This document shows positions 1-11,472 of a stretch of 64,000 nt of DNA, one piece after another. The notes under the pieces were generated by a model. It saw nothing but the letters and a program-made list of their open reading frames with translations. It had not been told where the DNA came from and ran no database searches. The translations under genes were made by a program, and so were the position numbers. The stretch is from Adineta ricciae. Its lineage: Eukaryota > Rotifera > Eurotatoria > Adinetida > Adinetidae. The number at the start of each line of letters is the position of its first letter. The stretch's first letter is position 1. Where the stretch lies: NCBI GenBank assembly GCA_905250025.1, contig CAJNOJ010000116.1, forward strand, positions 1 to 64,000. Direction: 5' to 3'.

Positions 1-516
1 GAAACATACATTTAATGTAGAATAAGTTCTTTTTCTTTTCTCTTTTCTTCTTCGTCATTTGCTCTCTACCCAATGAGGATTTATTTGCTCGAATATTTTC
101 TGCATGTGGGCTGCGCACCAATCAAATAACGAGTGGATGTATGACATTCTCTTTTTTCTTCTTTCCTTCGCTATTCATTATGAATAGATCAGAATAATGT
201 TGTCCGATACAGCACCACCACTCTATCTTACTGTGTGCGTGCTGTTTGTTGTGAAGCAAACGACACACAAATATTTTGCGTTTTCTCTCTCGCTTTCTCC
301 GTGAAGAGAGAGCGAGCGAGCGAAAAAGAAAAGAGAAAGAGAAAAAGAAATAGAGAGAGAGAAAGATGAATTAGTTAGGAGGGCGAAAAACGGAGCAAAC
401 CGGTTTTTTTGCAAACAGAGAGACCAATCATAGAACAACAAGTTGTTTGTGAGAAAACGAGCGGAACGACGGCGGCATACATACATATAAACAATTCCCC
501 CGTGGTCATCAGTGCC
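1..516. other. Upstream region of the FoxQ2 gene
   Basis: This is AT-rich non-coding DNA ahead of the first in-frame ATG of FoxQ2. It contains a purine-rich GA tract (about 298-366) directly followed by a two-codon upstream ORF (ATG at 366, stop at 372-374) that is out of frame with the main ATG at 517. The reading frame stays open upstream of 517 back to a TTG at 409, but there is no in-frame ATG there. I therefore treat 375-516 as 5' leader. I see no gene here. Confidence 0.6.
298..366. repeat. GA-rich low-complexity tract
   Basis: An almost pure purine tract of GA, GAA and GCGA units lies just upstream of the FoxQ2 leader. On the opposite strand it reads as a CT tract. It could be simple sequence or a GAGA-type promoter element; the sequence alone does not decide. 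Confidence 0.75.
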
Positions 517-1724
517 ATGCAAAAAGAGTCAGTAGTGAGTGCTGATATTTCACTTCCTCAACCATCACCATCACTAGTTCATCATCCAAATTACCCAATG
601 TTACTTGCTGCTCAACAACAATTATATGATTACGCTGTCCGTCTTCGATTCGGAGGAGGGCCTCCTCCAACTCCACTACCACCCGGATCAGCAACATTAA
701 CTGTCGGACCTGGTTCACACCATCCATCTTTCAGCGATCCACATTCCCTCTATGCGTTTCATCAACGACATGATCCTCGACTACGTTGTCTTCTACGTGA
801 AGAACCCAAGCCGTCCTATTCCTACATTGGATTGATTGCCATGGCCATTCTAAGTTCACCCGAACGAAAACTCGTTCTGTCGGATATTTATCAATGGATA
901 TTAGATCATTATGCTTATTTTCGTGCACGAGGTCCCGGATGGCGAAATTCGATTCGACACAATCTTTCTTTGAATGATTGTTTTATTAAAGCTGGTCGTT
1001 CAGCAAATGGCAAAGGCCACTATTGGAGTATCCATCCAGCTAATCTTGCTGATTTCAGTAGCGGAGATTTTCGACGACGACGAGCACAAAGACGTGTCCG
1101 GAAGAGTATGGGCTTATCCGTTCCTGATGACGAAGAAGACGACGACGAAACCTTACCAACGAACGGAGCTGACCATCATTTTGAACAGTAAGTAGATATA
1201 AATACGAGACATTTCCTTTTTTAATTATATCATTTTTTTGTTCTTCTAGTCCCCTAACGAAATATCCATCTGATGAATTACGTCCGAATGTAGCTGATCT
1301 CTCACTGTCTTCATCATCATCATCTTCAACAACAACGACAGCAAACAGTACAGGTGTAACACCGAACTTATTACAACGATATTTTGATGACATGCAACGT
1401 GTTGTTGCCTCTCGACTAGAACAACAACAACAACAGCAGTCCAATCAACAACATCACAATTCACAATTATTCTTTCCATCACCGCCACAATCATTAAACA
1501 CAAGTCGAAATCCGAATATAACAACGACAAGTACATCAACACCACTTCGGCCACTGTCAACTACGCAAAATCAACGAAAACGTTGCTTCGACGTCGATAG
1601 TCTTTTAGCACCTGAACAACCATGTTTAATCAAACGACATAAATCGAGTTTCGATGGTAATGAAGATATTTGTAGTCCAGATTCCAAGTCAGACGGTTCA
1701 ACCGATACAGACATATCAGCATGA
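517..1724 (+). CDS. FOXQ2: FoxQ2 forkhead transcription factor
   Basis: Two exons (517-1187, 1250-1724) give 381 aa, joined by a 62-nt GTAAG...CTAG intron in phase. The forkhead domain spans about residues 98-190. It opens with [15 protein letters not shown], has the recognition-helix core [15 protein letters not shown], and continues with [12 protein letters not shown] and a basic [11 protein letters not shown] wing. The [19 protein letters not shown] segment and the [12 protein letters not shown] loop are typical of FoxQ2 rather than of FoxD, FoxL or FoxQ1. FoxQ2 proteins are nuclear DNA-binding regulators of anterior/apical ectoderm in many invertebrates; the role here is inferred. The N-terminus is rich in Pro and His. 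The C-terminus has Ser and poly-Gln runs followed by an acidic, Asp/Ser-rich end. ATG 517 was chosen as the first in-frame ATG. Confidence 0.93.
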
Positions 1725-3173
1725 ATATGTGTATGTGTATATTTATATATATAACTAAATATGTGTGTATTGTGTTTCTTATGTCTTACTCAATAATAAT
1801 TTCTTTCGTTTTCCTCTTTTACTCTGTCTCTCTCTCTCGTTCTCCTTTTCTCTGACGAGTGCAATCATAGACCGGCTGGTGCAATCTCTTTTTTTTTCAT
1901 CATTCTCAGCAGGATTCATACACGCACACACCAATCAAGACGGTTGACGAAGAAAAAAAAAGTGACGATTGCTATCGCGTCTTCTGTTCTTTCTCTTCAT
2001 CGTCTTCAATTGACCTATACACATATGCATACTAATCGTATGCATTAGATGTATGTTACCTATCTCATCTTTTCTCTCTCTCCCTTTTCCTATTGAATTT
2101 TACTTGTACATTAACACTCTATTATCAGTCTATAGAAATAATTCATTCAATGACTTCTGTTCTGCTTATTGAGAGATATAGGATGAAGAGAAACGAACAA
2201 TATTGACACATTTTGTTTTTAACAATAATGACTGACAAGGTGTGAATATACACGAGCTCGGCATGGGTGAGAATTATTGGATCATCAATCAAAAGAGACG
2301 ACAAAGATTTTTCTCGCTTTCAATTCTACAGATACACATGCGACATCGTCAATGACTAGAGGAAATATTTTTCAGTTTCTTTCTCATCTATTTGTATCAG
2401 AGATCTTTTCTACAATCCTTTCTTTTTTAATATTATTAATTCTCGATTAAAAATATATCTATTTCTGTCTTCATCAGTCCATTATTGAATCAAACAATAT
2501 TTTTCTTTGTGCATCTATAATATAATAAGATATTTAGCATTATAGATCAGTAAAAATACATTTATAAATAAATAATCGAATTCATGGCACTTTGCATATA
2601 TTAAATATTCAGCAATCTATATATACACACATCATCTTTTCCACATGATTCAATATCTGTTTGATAAAATAAGAATAGTACTTTTTTTTATCCAAAAGAT
2701 CTGAGTCGAAAATCTTAGAGTAAATGCTCTTATGGAAATTGCCTTGCAACCGTGTTCTCCTCGCTTATAACGGATCTACGATGTACCGGAAGGAATCAAC
2801 GGATCTATTTAAAATACGTTCGTGATATCTCTACTGTCATTGTGATCTTGTTTCGAATATGAAAATAACAATTCATCATATATCTGATAAAGCGTTTATT
2901 AAAATACAAGCAGTACAACGAAATAATGACTTGTATATTTTCCAAATATACAGATGAGCAAAAAACATTATGTATATATTTTGGTGTAGAATGTGAGATC
3001 ACCGAAGAATTAGCGGATTTAAATGAAAATGTTATTCACATATATATATTGAGCATAAATAATATTGAAAAAAAAACCGAATGTGACTAGTAGCGAGAAC
3101 AGGTAGGTTAATGATCACCGAGGTAAAGATAAAAACAAAAGTGTTTTATTGCACGAAGTTGAATTATATTTCC
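1725..3173. other. Intergenic region between convergent FoxQ2 and kinesin genes
   Basis: This AT-rich 1.45-kb gap holds the 3' ends of two convergent genes. It includes CT-rich runs near 1820-1860 and long A/T-rich stretches. An AATAAA on the minus strand (3145-3150) can serve the kinesin gene. The small open frames here have no domain signature and no supporting splice pattern. I see no gene. Confidence 0.6.
3145..3150 (-). terminator. Candidate polyadenylation signal of the kinesin gene
   Basis: AATAAA on the minus strand lies about 24 nt past the kinesin stop codon, so the 3' UTR would be very short. This fits the compact gene style of the window. Confidence 0.5.
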
Positions 3174-6100
3174 TTATTTATCTGCGGACGGGCCGTACCG
3201 ACGGGTAAGTCGAGGTATTGGAGATTCATAAGGACTAAGGCGACGATTGAAATAATCATTATCATTCGTTTGACTTGGGTGTGTTTTGATACTTTGGAAA
3301 AGAGCGTTTTCATTTAATAATTGTTCTTGTCGTTTATTCCGTGTTGTATTCAATGGAACAGTTGATGGATCAGTATTCCGTGCGTAACGTCGCTCGACTT
3401 CGTCGGGATCGAGATTAGCAAATTGATTTTGATAACTATAATTCAATGGCGATGGTGAATGAAAATCATTTTGAGCATTACGATTACTGCCTGACACTGG
3501 TAGATTTGCTACTTGAGGAAATTGAACTTCTTCTCGAATGGGATCTGGAATATAGTAAACATTTCTTTCTTCGTCATAACGTGCTTTTTCAATGATCTTA
3601 TCGAGATTGCTGTAATTACAATTACGTTCCATAACGCTACTCATCTTCTCAAGCATTGTACGAAAGAGAAGCAGTTGCTTTTCTTGAGCACGCATTATAT
3701 TGAAGTAGTTCTGACGATCGCTTTCGAATTCGTGTAGTAAGTCCTCATTATCTTGTTTTAAACGTTTATTTTCCAAACGTAATTGTTCGAGTTGCTTAGA
3801 TGTGAAGTGCAACTAAAACGAAAAGGGTGTATTTGTTCTTTGCGAAGGAGAACAAACCTCTTCTTGAGCATTGTCAAAAACGCGCATCATAACATCATCA
3901 TCATTGCTTTCGATTGCTTTCGTTAATAACTGGCGTTGTTCTTGTTTTTCACGCATTTCATTCAATCTTTTTTTTCGCTTCTTTTTCTGTTCTTCATTAT
4001 TAATTTCTTCTCCACCGATCAGCTTATGTTCTAATTCGTATAACCGGTTCAGTTTTTCTTCAGAATTCATCGCTCTTGGTGTACGGTCATTTTCATCATT
4101 GGATTGTTTACCAGATCTGTCTTTCTTTTTCCCTTTCCTCGGAGCAGTCTGTTTGTCCAAAGCGTTGATATCGCCATCATATTGCTCTTTCAAATCATTG
4201 TATCTGTGTTGCAGTTCTTGATTTGTTAAACGTTCTTCTTCGCATTGTCGACGCAATTCCGCTGCTTCACGTTCGAATTCCGTGCGTAATCTTTCCTTTT
4301 CTTTTTCAATTTCTTCATCGTATTTGATTTGCGAACCCTTATAATATGAAGCATATTTGCATAAAAATGATTCGACATTCCTTTTTACTCATTCTATCCT
4401 CTAACGAACACACATTTACTTTTTCACAGCTAGGATAAGATAAGAGTACGACAAATGGCTTCCAAAACGAAGAAAGTCTACGTTTCATACAATCAATTGC
4501 ATGATATCATCCAACAAACGGTTCGACGAACGAAACTTTGTGAAAAATTTTCCCCGACGCTTCTCATTGCTATAAGTGCAGGTGGTTTTCTACCGGCAAG
4601 GATCCTACGAAATATTCTCAAAGGAGAGCTCGGTGGTAAATCATTACCTATTCAAACGATTGGCTTATGTTTGTATGAAAGCGAAAGAAATGAAATCTAC
4701 AAAACTCAATGGATTGCAACTGATCTCGTCAATGACCCGTTAGCAGTATCTTTCAGTGGTCAACGAATTCTTATTATTGATGAAGTCGATGAAACGCGCA
4801 CAACGTTAAGCTATGCTGTAAGTGAACTTGAAAAAGATATTGCTAAACAGCGAGCAGCATCAAGTCAAGAATGGGTTGAACCCAAATTAGGCGTTTTTGT
4901 TGTACATAACAAATCTGTTCCTAAACTTGGGAAACTACCTGACGGGATTATGGCGGACTCTTATTTTTGTGGTGAAAATGTCGGTGGAGAATGGATTGTT
5001 TATCCTTGGGATGCTTTAGATATCGATGAACATACACGATTGGCAGCGAGTGGGATGAAAGCACGCGAACTTACTCTTCCATCGGATGAAAACGATTGAA
5101 TTTCACGATTCATATTTCCAGCATCGAGAAGTTCTTGTTTAAGACGATTGATTTCTTCTTGTAAGATTCTCATTTGTGCATCGCGTGGATCTTCATTTAT
5201 ATGCGGCTTATTCTTAATATTTTTCGCTCGATTTGCATCTAAACAGATATATTATACAATGATTCGTAGAATGTTTTTCGAATATAATCATACATCGTAA
5301 TGTCGAAAGTGTTTCTTCATAATTATCATGTGCTGGACTTATAGCGGCAATCTTTCGAGAAGGAAAAAAGGATACGAGTGCGGACAATGAATAAACATAA
5401 GAATAGTGGTTTACCATCAATGTTTTAGTATTGCCGCCAAGTGAATCTTGTAACAGACGTGTTAATTTGGAATCTCGATAAGGTATGTGCTTCGAGCGAC
5501 CGTCAACCAAGGCAGATATGACATTACCCAGGGCACTCAGTGATAAATTAATTCGAGTCGCTTCACGAAGACGATCACCTTCCGCATCTGTATGGGACAT
5601 ACGGAAGAATTTGATTGAAGTAAGAAATATTCGGTCTACATACGTGTTTTCGATTGCCGTTCACTGCCGGCTAGATCGACTAGATTCAATTTCCCTGCGC
5701 GAATATGTTCTTTTCCGTCCAATTCACTTTGCGTGCACATTTCCGTCATAATGGTAAAGATCGAATGGGATCGAGATGAATCCTTATTCATCAAGGTAGC
5801 ACCAGTCGCGCGGTTCTTGTTACCTTTATCCATCAGACGCTCGCAATCCTTGACACTTATACATTGATGCCATGTTAAATTCGGAACAAAAACACCTTTA
5901 TCAACATGTTCCTGCAAACATTAACAACAATCAAATTTCGATTGTCACCTCTCGTTTCAGGGCTTACTTTGAGTTCAAGTACCGCTTTCGCGTCTTTACC
6001 CAAAAGATCACGAATGCTCTCATTGTAGATTTCGAGATATGATGCGCGAATAAGATATTTGGTGCCAGCTGTTACCGATGACGCTTCGAATATATGCTAG

Positions 6101-6686
6101 AAATTACTCGCAGATAGAACATTGTTCGATTGAACTTGAAATATTCTCACTTCAAACGATCGAGGTATAACACCACGTTGTAAAGATCCGGTTGTATTAA
6201 TTCCTTGCATAGTGAATGATTTCCCGCATCTAAATAGGAAAACTTGGGGTTAAAATACAATTCGAAAACGAAGTATATCAGTACCCTGTTTGACCATAAG
6301 CAAATACAGTTGCATTGTATCCTTCCAATACCTAATATAAATCATAGCCTTTTTGTCTTTAGGGTGTGATGGTTTTCATCTATCAACGTACACTTTCTAC
6401 TAGTGGAAAGACGGAATCTGTGTATAAAGTTTCTGTATTTGAGTTCTCAGGATACACTGCATCAAATGTGAATTGCTTGGGTGGTTCATTTCGTTCGTCG
6501 ATTGTTTCCAACAGAACTTGATTTAATTGCATATTCATAGTAATAACAGTCTAAGAAAGGCAGATAAATGACGATGAACTATCGACAGATTTGTCTTACT
6601 CGACATGCAAGATCTAGCTCACGTTGATTCATCGGTCGACAACGAACTATAACACGGACTGCTTCACCTGTATTTGATGTCGCCAT
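3174..6686 (-). CDS. KIF17: Kinesin-2 family motor, OSM-3/KIF17 type
   Basis: Eleven exons on the minus strand (6600-6686, 6392-6550, 6285-6331, 6151-6229, 5968-6096, 5644-5911, 5415-5587, 5294-5351, 5075-5238, 3858-4337, 3174-3812) join in phase to 760 aa. The motor domain occupies about residues 8-335: P-loop GQTGCGKS (95-102), switch [10 protein letters not shown] (about 209-217), switch II DLAGSER (246-252), and the neck-proximal [18 protein letters not shown] coiled-coil stalk follows. The tail carries the KIF17-type block with [13 protein letters not shown]-3/KIF17 is the homodimeric plus-end motor that supports intraflagellar transport in sensory cilia, so a ciliary role is expected. 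At 760 aa it is closer to OSM-3 than to the roughly 1,000-residue vertebrate KIF17. The 737-nt intron 4338-5074 contains an opposite-strand gene, and exon 5075-5238 overlaps that gene's 3' end. Confidence 0.93.
4455..5099 (+). CDS. Fungal-type hypoxanthine/xanthine-guanine phosphoribosyltransferase
   Basis: A single uninterrupted frame of 214 aa. The PRPP-binding motif is [14 protein letters not shown] (105-118), preceded by the [17 protein letters not shown] segment (36-52) and followed by [10 protein letters not shown] and [14 protein letters not shown]. This pattern matches the yeast Hpt1/Xpt1 class of purine phosphoribosyltransferases. Animal HPRT instead has a longer protein with an EDIIDTGKT-type PRPP loop. 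The enzyme would add PRPP to hypoxanthine, guanine or xanthine in cytosolic purine salvage. It lies wholly on the opposite strand of the KIF17 gene; its last 25 coding bases overlap a KIF17 exon (5075-5238). It has no introns although its neighbours are intron-rich. A splice-acceptor-like site (AG at 4428-4429) sits 25 nt before the ATG. Horizontal origin from fungi or bacteria is inferred. Confidence 0.85.
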   Translation: MASKTKKVYVSYNQLHDIIQQTVRRTKLCEKFSPTLLIAISAGGFLPARILRNILKGELGGKSLPIQTIGLCLYESERNEIYKTQWIATDLVNDPLAVSFSGQRILIIDEVDETRTTLSYAVSELEKDIAKQRAASSQEWVEPKLGVFVVHNKSVPKLGKLPDGIMADSYFCGENVGGEWIVYPWDALDIDEHTRLAASGMKARELTLPSDEND

Positions 6687-7597
6687 AGATTACTATATCT
6701 TTATAACGAAGTGTTTATAAGCTAGAAACGAAGGCAACGACATACATATACACATTTATTGCAAAAAAAAACGAGCGAAAACTCCATAATTGAACACAAC
6801 AGAATTACTTATGCTTCGAGCTCACTTGATTTCAAGTGTTTTTCTTTAATAAAAGAGACATAAAGATTACATGCGTAACGTGAAGCATCACCATGATGAG
6901 TTAGGTTGCTGCTCGAGATGATTTGATGTGCCTTCACGGATACGAAAGAGGCCGCTTTTACTCATATCGTACCGTATACGGTTATGACAGGAACATTTTC
7001 CAGCTGAGAAAATGAACATCATAGGTGTATCAGTAACCAGACCTCATACATGTATTCAAAAATTGTCTCCAAACAGTTGCTGTGACCTATTTAATTATAT
7101 ATATAACTCGAAATACTAATCAGTAGTAAAATTAGATTGGATTGCATGTATCACGTATTTTAACTATCGCAGAAGCGATCTTTGCAGCGTGTTGTTTACT
7201 GATTACCTCTATTTTCATCTTTATCATATATGCAGACGGTAATGTTTTCTGAATAATGAATTGCTTTTCGTGTTGAGCTTGTTACATGTAAGTGTAAAAA
7301 TAGTTTTGTTAATATTAAGTTCTATTGAGAAATAGTTTAATGATTATTTATAGTTTTGTTTATCGGGAGGTGTTTCTTGAAATAAGTACTTATGAGAAAA
7401 GATCAAGAAAGCGTCTCTCTCTCTCTGTTTATTTCATCCATAGTCAATGACTGTAAACACGTTTCGGCAATACGTAGATAAATAGACTTTAGGTCGTGAA
7501 AAGTTTCCGTCTGATTTTATCAGAGGTCGAGAAGTATGTAAAGAAACTGCGGTTCAAATCAATGTCATATACAAAAATTCGGCGAAGTTGGCTACGA
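6687..7597. other. Intergenic region, kinesin 5' side
   Basis: This stretch separates the kinesin start from the 3' end of the B-box gene; both genes are on the minus strand, so it holds the kinesin promoter and the B-box 3' UTR. It contains a short CT run near 7411-7426 and otherwise mixed AT-rich sequence. I see no other gene. Confidence 0.55.
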
Positions 7598-8675
7598 TCA
7601 ATGTGTGCATTGACATATATATTCAACGAGATGACAGTATGGCCGATCTCTGTTAACCCCATGGCGAGCGCACGTCGCACCAGATGCTTTTACATAACCA
7701 TTTTTATCATATTGCCAGTCACAACAACGCTTGCACTTTTCACAGGAACGACCATTACAAAAATCGTTGTACTGTGCTTGATAATGTGAGGCGATATGTC
7801 CTATCCATCATGTAGAAAAAAATATTTAGAAAAAAAAACTATATTTCAGTCAGCTTACTTTGCATTGGACTACAGCTTTGGGCAAAAGAATTTTTCATAC
7901 GATTTAATTGGATAGACATTGAAGTTGAAGTACGGCTATTCTCGATGAAAGGTCTCGCAAATTGCGTATTCCGATCACCAATCCTTCCTGCATATGATGA
8001 GTGTGGTTTCAAAGTAGTTCTCATCTCCTTATGCATCGGCCTGGTGTAACGAATAGGTTGCCTTTCAGAATCATCTCTACCATTAGTAAAACTTCTCTGT
8101 GTTGCTATTTCAGGTTGATCGAGGGTTAGGGAATTTGTCTCTTCAAGTGCCGTCTCATCGAAGCTATCATTGTCGCTGAGGAGTCCATAAGTGCGTATAT
8201 AGTTATTCATTGACTCGTCAGCAGATTCTGCTATGCGGGAATTAACTAGCTGTCGGAAACACTGGTCTATCCCATTGACTGCTGTTTGAACTTCTTCCAA
8301 ATGCTTTTCTACGAAATTTTTTGTCTGTAATAGTGTATGAATTTTGCTTGTCATTTTCTTAACTCGATCGTTTTGGACTTCCATTTCACGTTTTCTTTTG
8401 TTTTCAGTCATGCGACGGTATTTTTCAAACGTTTCCCTCACTTTGATGACCACCCTCTCTTCCAATTCATTGATCTTCGTGAAATCCATGTTGCTGTCCA
8501 AACTATTAAGCTTTGCTTGCAGAGTGTTACAGGCATCTCCTACTTCTTCCATTTGATCACTTAACTGTCTTCGATGCATATCCGAATGCATTTGGCAGAA
8601 ATGGCTGTCACATCCAACACAGACGAAAACAGCTTCGTCTTTTTCACATCTTGAACATTTGATTGATTGACTCAT
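7598..8675 (-). CDS. B-box zinc-finger coiled-coil protein with Cys-rich C-terminal tail
   Basis: Two exons (7859-8675, 7598-7800) joined by a 58-nt GTAAGC...GATAG intron give 339 aa. The N-terminus is a B-box-like zinc site: CSRC, then CVGC, then C-x2-H-x3-H within residues 7-34. A charged, heptad-like helical stretch follows to about residue 160, as in TRIM-type B-box/coiled-coil proteins, then a Ser/Thr-rich linker. If the first frame is read through without splicing it stops at 7839. The spliced model instead adds a conserved-looking tail with eight Cys plus His (CNGRSCEKCKRCC ... CARHG ... YCHL ... CQCTH). There is no RING finger and no NHL propeller. Molecular function is unknown; zinc binding and protein-protein scaffolding are inferred. 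The ATG at 8675 is the first in the frame, with an acceptor-like AG shortly upstream. Confidence 0.78.
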
Positions 8676-9391
8676 AGGTTGCAGCTAAATTGCACTGACT
8701 AAGTACTGAAATATGTTCATAAAAAAATATTAAATAGCAATGACATGACAAATTTAGTTCTATGAAGATAAGATACTGTAATGACAACGAATGAAGAAGA
8801 CGAGATATGCCTTTTTGTGGTTTTAATCATCAAATCTCGAAAAACTCAAAACCTCTTAGACTGTAAGTTTGTACTTTCACTACAAAAGCTACGATAATTC
8901 CGAAGCCTACCGTCACATTATGCAACTGTACTGTATGTTTTCTCTAACAACAAATGTGACCCAAACATATGCAAGGAAGTAGAGAACTAAAACTTTTTTC
9001 TTTACACGTGCAACAAAAAAGACTTGTATTTATTATTCCTTTTTCTTTATGCAGTGAAACAGACTTGGTTTCTTTTTCGCATATCGTCTAATAATTGTCT
9101 GTGTTCTACCATGACTAAGCAGAACCTGAAAATTGAAACTTACTCATATCTTCCATTCATACCCGCATTAACAATGTCCACAAAGGAAAAATACCTACGA
9201 TCATATCGTATTTTTTCTTTACGCACACCTTGCACATCCAGTGTTCTCAATGAATTTAATTTTCATACAAGTTTATTCTATTCATGCATCTGACATAAGA
9301 TATACAAGATATTAAAGCAAATTGAAAAATTCACAAAAAACACACATATACAGAAGTTTATCTGAATAAAAACGATATCAACAGAGAACTC
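8676..9391. other. Intergenic region between B-box gene and RSU1
   Basis: AT-rich spacer of about 0.7 kb. Both flanking genes are on the minus strand, so it holds the B-box promoter and the RSU1 3' UTR. Small open frames on either strand have no recognisable domain. Nothing else is visible. Confidence 0.55.
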
Positions 9392-11026
9392 TTATTTGAT
9401 TTTGCTGAAAACATTCTTATTTTTCTTGCTACTCTTTCGCAAGATCTCATTTGTGTCTTGTTCATCGAAATTGAGATAATAATTTTGATGAATTTCTTTG
9501 TAAACATCACTTTTCAAAAAGCTCGCTAATCGCGTCAAATTGCCCATTTGTAAAGCAAGTTCAGGAATAAATGGATTCGATTCAAAACGATAAATATGTT
9601 TAGTATTACCCAAATCCAGTTGCCCTATTCAAAAGAAACATACTTCACGTGCACATATGCGAGGAAATGTTCCCCTACCGAACGCCGGTGGCAAAACATT
9701 GATTTGATTTTGTTGGATATGAAGCTCCTGTAGCTGTGACAAATGAGTCAGTTCTTTCGGTATGTGACGTAGACGGTTGTGACGGAGCACAAGCTGAAAC
9801 GAAAAAAAGCGATGTTATGTCACACATGAATAAACCGACGTTACAATCATATGCACATAGCATCAAAGTTAAAATAAAATATATAGGAATCCGCTGAAAT
9901 GCCGCCGTCGACATCATCGAACATCGTATGTACTCAATTGTCTTCTCGCGAAGTTATTGATCCTATCTGAACATGTTGTTTAGACTTCAGCGCGACGTAA
10001 ACGTCGTTCGAATAAACAATATCGTCATCGTCATGAATTACTATATGTAATTAATCATCCGACTATGGCTAATGTTATGTACTACACGAAACATTTCTTT
10101 CTCAAATCTGCATTTGGTCGACTTTTTTTGTTGTTCATGTTCATTGCGACGTTCAACATCTTTATATTCTCCCAGTTTTACTGGCCGAAAATTTTGAAAT
10201 GGTTACAGAATTCTACCATAACAACACCGATGGAAACACCTGAAGAATATCAATCGGCAAGCGAATTTTAGTTCCGACTTACAATCTGCAAGTTTCCTAG
10301 TTTATCAATATGATCACTTGGAAATGTTTCGAATAAATTATCACCAAGATAAAGTGCACGTAAATTACCTTGAAAGAGAAAACTGATTGTAAGAAGAACA
10401 TTGGACAAGAAAACTATTTACCAAGTTGAAAAAAGTCCTTGGTTAAACTATTTTCAGTCAAATCATTACCAGTCAAATCGAGTATTTCAAGAGATGTGAG
10501 TGAGCTGAACGAACGAGGTAATGACGAAAGTTGGTTATGGCCAAGCTTGAGAATTCGTAAATTCGAAAGTAGAACAATCGATGAAGGCAATTCCTGTAGA
10601 CAGACACATCGAACATATGTTTACAAATTATCTTTTCCTACTTGAAGATGATTGTTTGTTAAATTCAATGTCTGTAGATATACTAAATTGGAAATATGAG
10701 ACGATAGAGCTATAACGAGAAGAAGTTATTCTTGTTGAGGAGTGATGCTTCGCATACTTTTCAGTTTGTTATGTGCTAAATTCATGTGCAAAACTTGTTT
10801 CAGATGACAAACAACTGAAAACAAATAGGTTTTGTTTTCGTAGTCTTGAAACAATTTACGATTTTCTCGGAGTGTACTTACTCAGATCCCAACAATAGTC
10901 ATCAATGAATTCAATGTTTGTATCATTCAATACAAATTTATGTTCATTTAGATGTTCAAGACTTGTTTCGATAGCACGTTTGATTTTGGTCGGTATTCGA
11001 TCCCAATTAAGGTTACTAGTAAACAT
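9392..11026 (-). CDS. RSU1: Ras suppressor protein 1 (leucine-rich repeat protein)
   Basis: Seven exons (10882-11026, 10758-10814, 10642-10709, 10422-10593, 10283-10368, 9679-9793, 9392-9624) join in phase to 291 aa; human RSU1 is 277 aa. Successive leucine-rich repeats run through the middle, for example LRILKLGHNQLSSLPRSF, LEILDLTGNDLTENSL, LRALYLGDNLF and LQELHIQQNQINVLPP. After the repeats comes an RSU1-specific block: FGQLDLGN..., FESNPFIPELALQMG, and SDVYKEIHQNYY, matching the LGNLDLTG / NNPWV / SETYKYLYGR region of RSU1. RSU1 binds PINCH in the ILK-PINCH-parvin complex at integrin adhesions. ATG 11026 directly follows a TTTAG acceptor-like site, which fits a trans-spliced leader. The 489-nt intron 9794-10282 contains an opposite-strand gene. 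Confidence 0.9.
9899..10271 (+). CDS. Small single-pass membrane protein nested in an RSU1 intron
   Basis: Two exons (9899-9925 and 9984-10271; 58-nt GTATG...TTTAG intron) give 104 aa. The N-terminal third is strongly basic (SARRKRRSNKQYRHRH). A hydrophobic segment around residues 60-82 (LFLLFMFIATFNIFIFS) is a clear transmembrane helix, followed by a short polar and acidic end. By the positive-inside rule the N-terminus would face the cytosol. I do not recognise the family. The gene lies entirely in an RSU1 intron on the other strand, and an AATAAA at 10332-10337 falls inside the antisense RSU1 exon 10283-10368, so the two transcripts would overlap. In-phase splicing and the coherent TM architecture support it; without homologues it remains a prediction. 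Confidence 0.6.
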
Positions 11027-11472
11027 CTAAATAAATAAAAAAATGTTTGTGTCTTCTGTTGCATGTGTGTGTTTCTATTAACAATTAGCATCTTTCTGTG
11101 TGTGCAGAATTCAACAATCCGATATATAGAACATGGTTTCGTTTGTTTGTTTTCGACAAGAATTGAAAGAAAGGAATGCTCGTTATCACAAAAAAGGAAA
11201 GAGACAAATGTCAAAAACCAACAAATCGTACAGAAGACTGGGTGTGGTTTGTTCTGAAGAAAGAAAAAACGCTGGGTGGTTTATGTATGTATGTATGTAT
11301 ATAAAAAGAAAAGAAAATAGTGTATACCGATGTGATTGTGTATGGCAACGAATCGATATGATGCACTGGTTTCTTTTAGAGAAGCAAGAGAGAACAAGAA
11401 AAAAAGAAGTAAAAGTAAAAAAAAAGAAAAGAAATAATCAACGACAACAGTTGTGATGATTGTAATTCAATA
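11027..11472. other. Spacer between RSU1 and the UBAP2L homologue
   Basis: Short region holding the RSU1 promoter and the 3' UTR of the minus-strand UBAP2L homologue. It contains a TATG microsatellite near 11284-11302 and a GA/A-rich tract near 11370-11440. I see no gene. Confidence 0.55.

Noticed and set aside
409..516. N-terminal extension of FoxQ2 by 36 residues
   Set aside because: The extension starts at TTG, not ATG, and the upstream residues show no conserved motif; ATG 517 is the first in-frame ATG.
7496..7789. Plus-strand 97-codon open frame
   Set aside because: It is largely antisense to the Cys-rich second exon of the B-box gene, which has better splice and composition support.
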